From assembly GCA_036245805.1 (NCBI GenBank), contig BTRK01000005.1, forward strand, positions 41,093,216-41,157,215: a stretch of 64,000 nucleotides of DNA, in the 5' to 3' direction. This DNA comes from Pristionchus mayeri. Taxonomy: Eukaryota; Nematoda; Chromadorea; Rhabditida; Neodiplogasteridae. How positions within the stretch are numbered: the first letter of the stretch is position 1; each line of letters starts with the position of its first letter. The notes under the pieces were generated by a model. The model saw only the letters and a program-made list of their open reading frames with translations. It ran no database searches and was not told where the DNA came from. Positions 60,519 to 64,000 of this stretch are shown here, piece after piece. The position numbers and the translations under genes are program-made.

Positions 60519-63048
60519 TTTTGCAGCCATCACTCGAGTCAGTGAGAGAGACTCACAAAGGTTCAGAAAAATGAACCATGGCTACTCATTTTGCAGCCAT
60601 TACTCGAGTCGGAGAGAGAGACTCACAAAGGTTCAGAAAAATGAACCATTCGGAGTGGCTACTCATTTTCAGCCATCACTCGAGTCAGTGAGAGAGACTC
60701 ACAAAGGTTCAGAAAAATGAACCATGACTTCTCATTTTGCAGCCATCACTCGAGTCAGTGAGAGAGACTCACAAAGGTTCAGAAAAATGAACCATTCGGA
60801 GTGGCTACTCATTTTGCAGTCATCACTCGAGTCAGTGAGAGAGACTCACAAAGGTTCAGAAATATGAACCATGACTACTCATTTTGCAGCCATCACTCGA
60901 GTCAGTGAGAGAGACTCACAAAGGTTCAGAAAAATGAACCATTCGGAGTGGCTACTCATTTTGCAGCCATCACTCGAGTCAGAGAGAGACTCACAAAGGT
61001 TCAGAAAAATGAACCATGGCTACTCATTTTGCAGCCATTACTCGAGTCGGAGAGAGAGACTCACAAAGGTTCAGAAAAATGAACCATTCGGAGTGGCTAC
61101 TCATTTTCAGCCATCACTCGAGTCAGTGAGAGAGACTCACAAAGGTTCAGAAAAATGAACCATGACTTCTCATTTTGCAGCCATCACTCGAGTCAGTGAG
61201 AGAGACTCACAAAGGTTCAGAAAAATGAACCATTCGGAGTGGCTACTCATTTTGCAGTCATCACTCGAGTCAGTGAGAGAGACTCACAAAGGTTCAGAAA
61301 TATGAACCATGACTACTCATTTTGCAGCCATCACTCGAGTCAGTGAGAGAGACTCACAAAGGTTCAGAAAAATGAACCATTCGGAGTGGCTACTCATTTT
61401 GCAGCCATCACTCGAGTCAGAGAGAGACTCACAAAGGTTCAGAAAAATGAACCATTCGGAGTGGCTACTCATTTTGCAGCCATCACTCGAGTCAGTGAGA
61501 GAGACTCACAAAGGTTCAGAAAAATGAACCATGGCTACTCATTTTGCAGCCATCACTCCAGTCAGTGAGAGAGACTCACAAAGGTTCAGAAAAAAGAACC
61601 ATGGCTACTCATTTTGCAGCCATCACTCGAGTCAGAGAGAGAGAGACTCACAAAGGTTCAGAAAAAAGAACCATTCTTAGTGGCTACTCATTTTGCAGCC
61701 ATCACTCGAGTCAGTGAGAGAGACTCACAAAGGTTCAGAAAAAAGAACCATTCGGAGTGGCTACTCATTTTGCAGCCATCACTCGAGTCAGTGAGAGAGA
61801 CTCACAAAGGTTCAGAAAAATGAACCATTCGGAGTGGCTACTCATTTTGCAGCCATCACTCGAGTCAGTGAGAGAGACTCACAAAGGTTCAGAAAAATGA
61901 ACTATGGCTACTCATTTTGCAGCCATCACTCGAGTCAGTGAGAGAGACTCACAAAGGTTCAGAAAAATGAACCATGGCTACTCATTTTGCAGCCATCACT
62001 CGAGTCAGTGAGAGAGACTCACAAAGGTTCAGAAAAAAGAACCATTCGGAGTGGCTACTCATTTTGCAGCCATCACTCGAGTCAGTGAGAGAGACTCACA
62101 AAGGTTCAGAAAAATGAACCATTCGGAGTGGCTACTCATTTTGCAGCCATCACTCGAGTCAGTGAGAGAGACTCACAAAGGTTCAGAAAAATGAACTATG
62201 GCTACTCATTTTGCAGCCATCACTCGAGTCAGTGAGAGAGACTCACAAAGGTTCAGAAAAATGAACCATGGCTACTCATTTTGCAGCCATCACTCGAGTC
62301 AGTGAGAGAGACTCACAAAGGTTCAGAAAAAAGAACCATGGCTACTCATTTTGCAGCCATCACTCGAGTCAGAGAGAGAGAGACTCACAAAGGTTCAGAA
62401 AAAAGAACCATTCTTAGTGGCTACTCATTTTGCAGCCATCACTCGAGTCAGTGAGAGAGACTCACAAAGGTTCAGAAAAATGAACCATGGCTACTCATTT
62501 TGCAGCCATCACTCGAGTCAGTGAGAGAGACTCACAAAGGTTCAGAAAAATGAACCATTCGGAGTGGCTACTCATTTTGCAGCCATCACTCGGGTCAGTG
62601 AGAGAGACTCACAAAGGTTCAGAAAAATGAACTATGGCTACTCATTTTGCAGCCATCACTCGAGTCAGTGAGAGAGACTCACAAAGGTTCAGAAAAATGA
62701 ACCATTCGGAGTGGCTACTCATTTTGCAGCCATCACTCGAGTCAGTGAGAGAGACTCACAAAGGTTCAGAAAAATGAACCATTCGGAGTGGCTACTCATT
62801 TTGCAGCCATCACTCGAGTCAGTGAGAGAGACTCACAAAGGTTCAGAAAAATGAACCATTCGGAGTGGCTACTCATTTTGCAGCCATCACTCGAGTCAGT
62901 GAGAGAGACTCACAAAGGTTCAGAAAAATGAACCATTCGGAGTGGCTACTCATTTTGCAGCCATCTCTCGAGTCAGTGAGAGAGACTCACAAAGGTTCAG
63001 AAAAATGAACCATTCGGAGTGGCTACTCATTTTGCAGCCATCACTCGT
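60519..63048 (+). repeat. Satellite array, about 70-73 bp units, about 35 copies
   Basis: The unit is ACTCATTTTGCAGCCATCAC, TCGAGTCA, GTGAGAGAGACTCACAAAGG, TTCAGAAAAATGAACCAT and a variable joint, either GGCT or TCGGAGTGGCT (tailing variants GACT, TCTTAGTGGCT). Three short palindromes occur per unit: ACTCGAGT, GTGAG-AGAGA-CTCAC, and GGTTCA-GAAAAA-TGAACC. Higher-order repeats are visible: the block containing TTACTCGAGTCGGAG recurs at a distance of 438 bp (60601 and 61039), and the rare variant AACTATGGCT recurs at 61901, 62194 and 62627. Frames open through parts of it are not continuous, so it is not a protein repeat. Confidence 0.97.
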
Positions 63049-63054
63049 CTGGGG

Positions 63055-63300
63055 GTACTGTAGAGTCGATTGGGTACTGTACTTAGTCTTGACCTACCAT
63101 GATTATTTCTACAATTTGTATAGACAGATTTTTTATATTGTTCCTAGTATTCAAAAAAAGTGAGAAAATTCGAAAATTTAGCACATTTTACGCTGTTTCT
63201 CGAATACTAGGAAAAATATAAAAAATCTGTCTATACAAATTGTAGAGCTGATCATGAGGATTCAGAAAATACCCCACAAGTGGGGTCTTCCGATATTGTG
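63055..63300. repeat. Inverted repeat and scraps next to the satellite
   Basis: GGGTACTGTA and GTACTTAGTCTTGACCTACC at 63055-63100 match the TACCGTAACC foldback at 56.8 kb. They are followed by a palindrome pairing TACAATTTGTATAGACAGAT (about 63110) with its complement ending near 63245. The tail ATGAGGATTCAGAAAATACC and CCACAAGTGGGG also occurs near 28895-28925. Confidence 0.7.
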
Positions 63301-63736
63301 CGCAGACTAGTTCCCATTTGAATTTGAAAATTTGTAGATACAAGTAATTGTGTCAAAGGGGAGCCAGCAAGCGAGATAAAAATTCCAAAATTTTACAGTA
63401 GGTCCCTGCCTTATTGTTACTAACAATTTCTTAATCGCGTTATTAAAGTTTAATTTCTTAATTAAATTATGGCGTACGTTTCAATCAGTTTCCCTTTCAC
63501 TTCACCGCTCATCCGAAGTGAACGGAGAGGAATGGTCCGCCGCGAGAACAAAGGGAATTGTCTGATCTGACGGGCTGTGTAGGAGAGTTAATAGCCTGCT
63601 GCAGTTGGTGTGCGCCCTCTTTAATCAGCGAGAGAGTGTATGTAATTAAGATAGGCAATTTCCAACTAACTTTCCACTAACCGATTTCCTTGAAATTTAA
63701 CTCTATTAGGCCCTTTACAATTTCTATTTCCTGCAG
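63301..63736. other. No gene; TIR relic at 63538-63583
   Basis: CGCCGCGAGAACAAAGGGAA followed by TGACGGGCTGTG resembles a right end of the CACAGCGTGTCA family. The stretch ends in the pyrimidine-rich TTTACAATTTCTATTTCCTG, a good acceptor context. Confidence 0.4.
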
Positions 63737-63967
63737 ACGCGCGATCTCTCAAAGGCGGTGCTCAATGAGTTCATGATCGGCGCCTCTGAAAAGCATCTGA
63801 TCATCGCTATGATGAGTGAAAAGGTCGGCATACTCGGACGTAAGGGGATCGCAAAAACTCGGCCTTTTATGGAAACCGCTGAAAAACGAGTACACATTTC
63901 CATATTTTTCAATTCAGGCGACCACGTGACACAGTCTAATGAGACAGCAGTCAACGGTCGCAGATGA
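63737..63967 (+). CDS. Candidate exon at the right edge
   Basis: After TTTCTATTTCCTGCAG the frame is open for 76 codons to TGA at 63965-63967. It reads TRDLSKAVLNEFMIGASEKH, LIIAMMSEKVGILGRKGIAK, then a less protein-like tail. The probable exon is the first 55-60 codons, with a donor such as CGA|GTACAC near 63880. The opposite strand is also open but lacks splice support. Balanced, helical composition suggests a genuine host exon; family unknown. It could be the next exon of the gene whose candidate exon is at 60415, the satellite then lying in the intron. Confidence 0.4.
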   Translation, partial: TRDLSKAVLNEFMIGASEKHLIIAMMSEKVGILGRKGIAKTRPFMETAEKRVHISIFFNSGDHVTQSNETAVNGRR

Positions 63968-64000
63968 CGATACGGCCATGTAGGAAGCAGGTAATCGATT

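Noticed and set aside
60519..63048. CRISPR array
   Set aside because: Units are contiguous with no unique spacers and the surrounding sequence is eukaryotic.
60379..63163. Repeated open frames in the satellite read as a repetitive protein (HSEWLLILQPSLES type)
   Set aside because: Each is closed by a stop within one to four units, the frames shift between joint types of different length, and the unit is palindromic DNA. A protein repeat would keep one frame.

Overview
This 64 kb window looks like repeat-dense, non-syntenic eukaryotic (metazoan) chromosomal DNA, most likely from a nematode. The pointers are AT-rich sequence, many TA-flanked mariner-type elements, a nematode-like non-LTR reverse transcriptase, BEL/Pao fragments, and short exon candidates with TTTCAG-like acceptors and GTAAGT/GTGAGT-like donors. 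There is no long intact cellular gene, no rRNA, no convincing functional tRNA and nothing bacterial. The species cannot be named from the sequence alone. || Layout. 0-16 kb: a possible host gene in fragments, with short alanine-rich exon candidates on the + strand at 0.6, 3.9, 8.7, 9.4 and 15.9 kb, embedded in foldback elements (1.9-3.3, 9.6-11.4, 13.2-14.1 kb), mariner-type elements and a chimeric retroelement scrap at 7.4-7.7 kb. 16-24 kb: four mariner-type elements, two of which abut at one shared TA, plus a hAT-like element with an 8 bp target duplication. 24.6-26.2 kb: a 5'-truncated, frameshifted LINE reverse transcriptase. 26-37 kb: nested palindromes, a TIR element and tRNA-derived sequences. 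37.7-41.2 kb: a rearranged BEL/Pao retroelement whose gag fragment lies head-to-head with its zinc-knuckle/protease part. 42-50 kb: TIR elements, foldbacks, homopolymer runs and short palindromic word arrays. 50.7-53.3 kb: a second candidate host locus, on the minus strand, interrupted by a small hAT-like MITE. 54.9-60.3 kb: three-level nested elements and further foldback copies. 60.5-63.05 kb: a satellite of about 73 bp units with higher-order structure, flanked on both sides by exon candidates. || The dominant theme is palindromy. At least ten foldback elements of 0.1-2.7 kb were read directly as inverted arms. Three unrelated foldback families carry a tRNA-like sequence, with recognisable A and B boxes, in each arm, so the two tRNA-like units sit in inverted orientation. 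Two other foldback families share the terminal motif TGA(C/G)GCCG, a TA flank and a common subterminal organisation of about 100 bp although most of their sequence differs. These are the strongest candidates for something undescribed. || All calls come from reading the sequence by eye. Boundaries of repeats are good to a few bases where a target duplication is given and to tens of bases otherwise. Exon calls are hypotheses.
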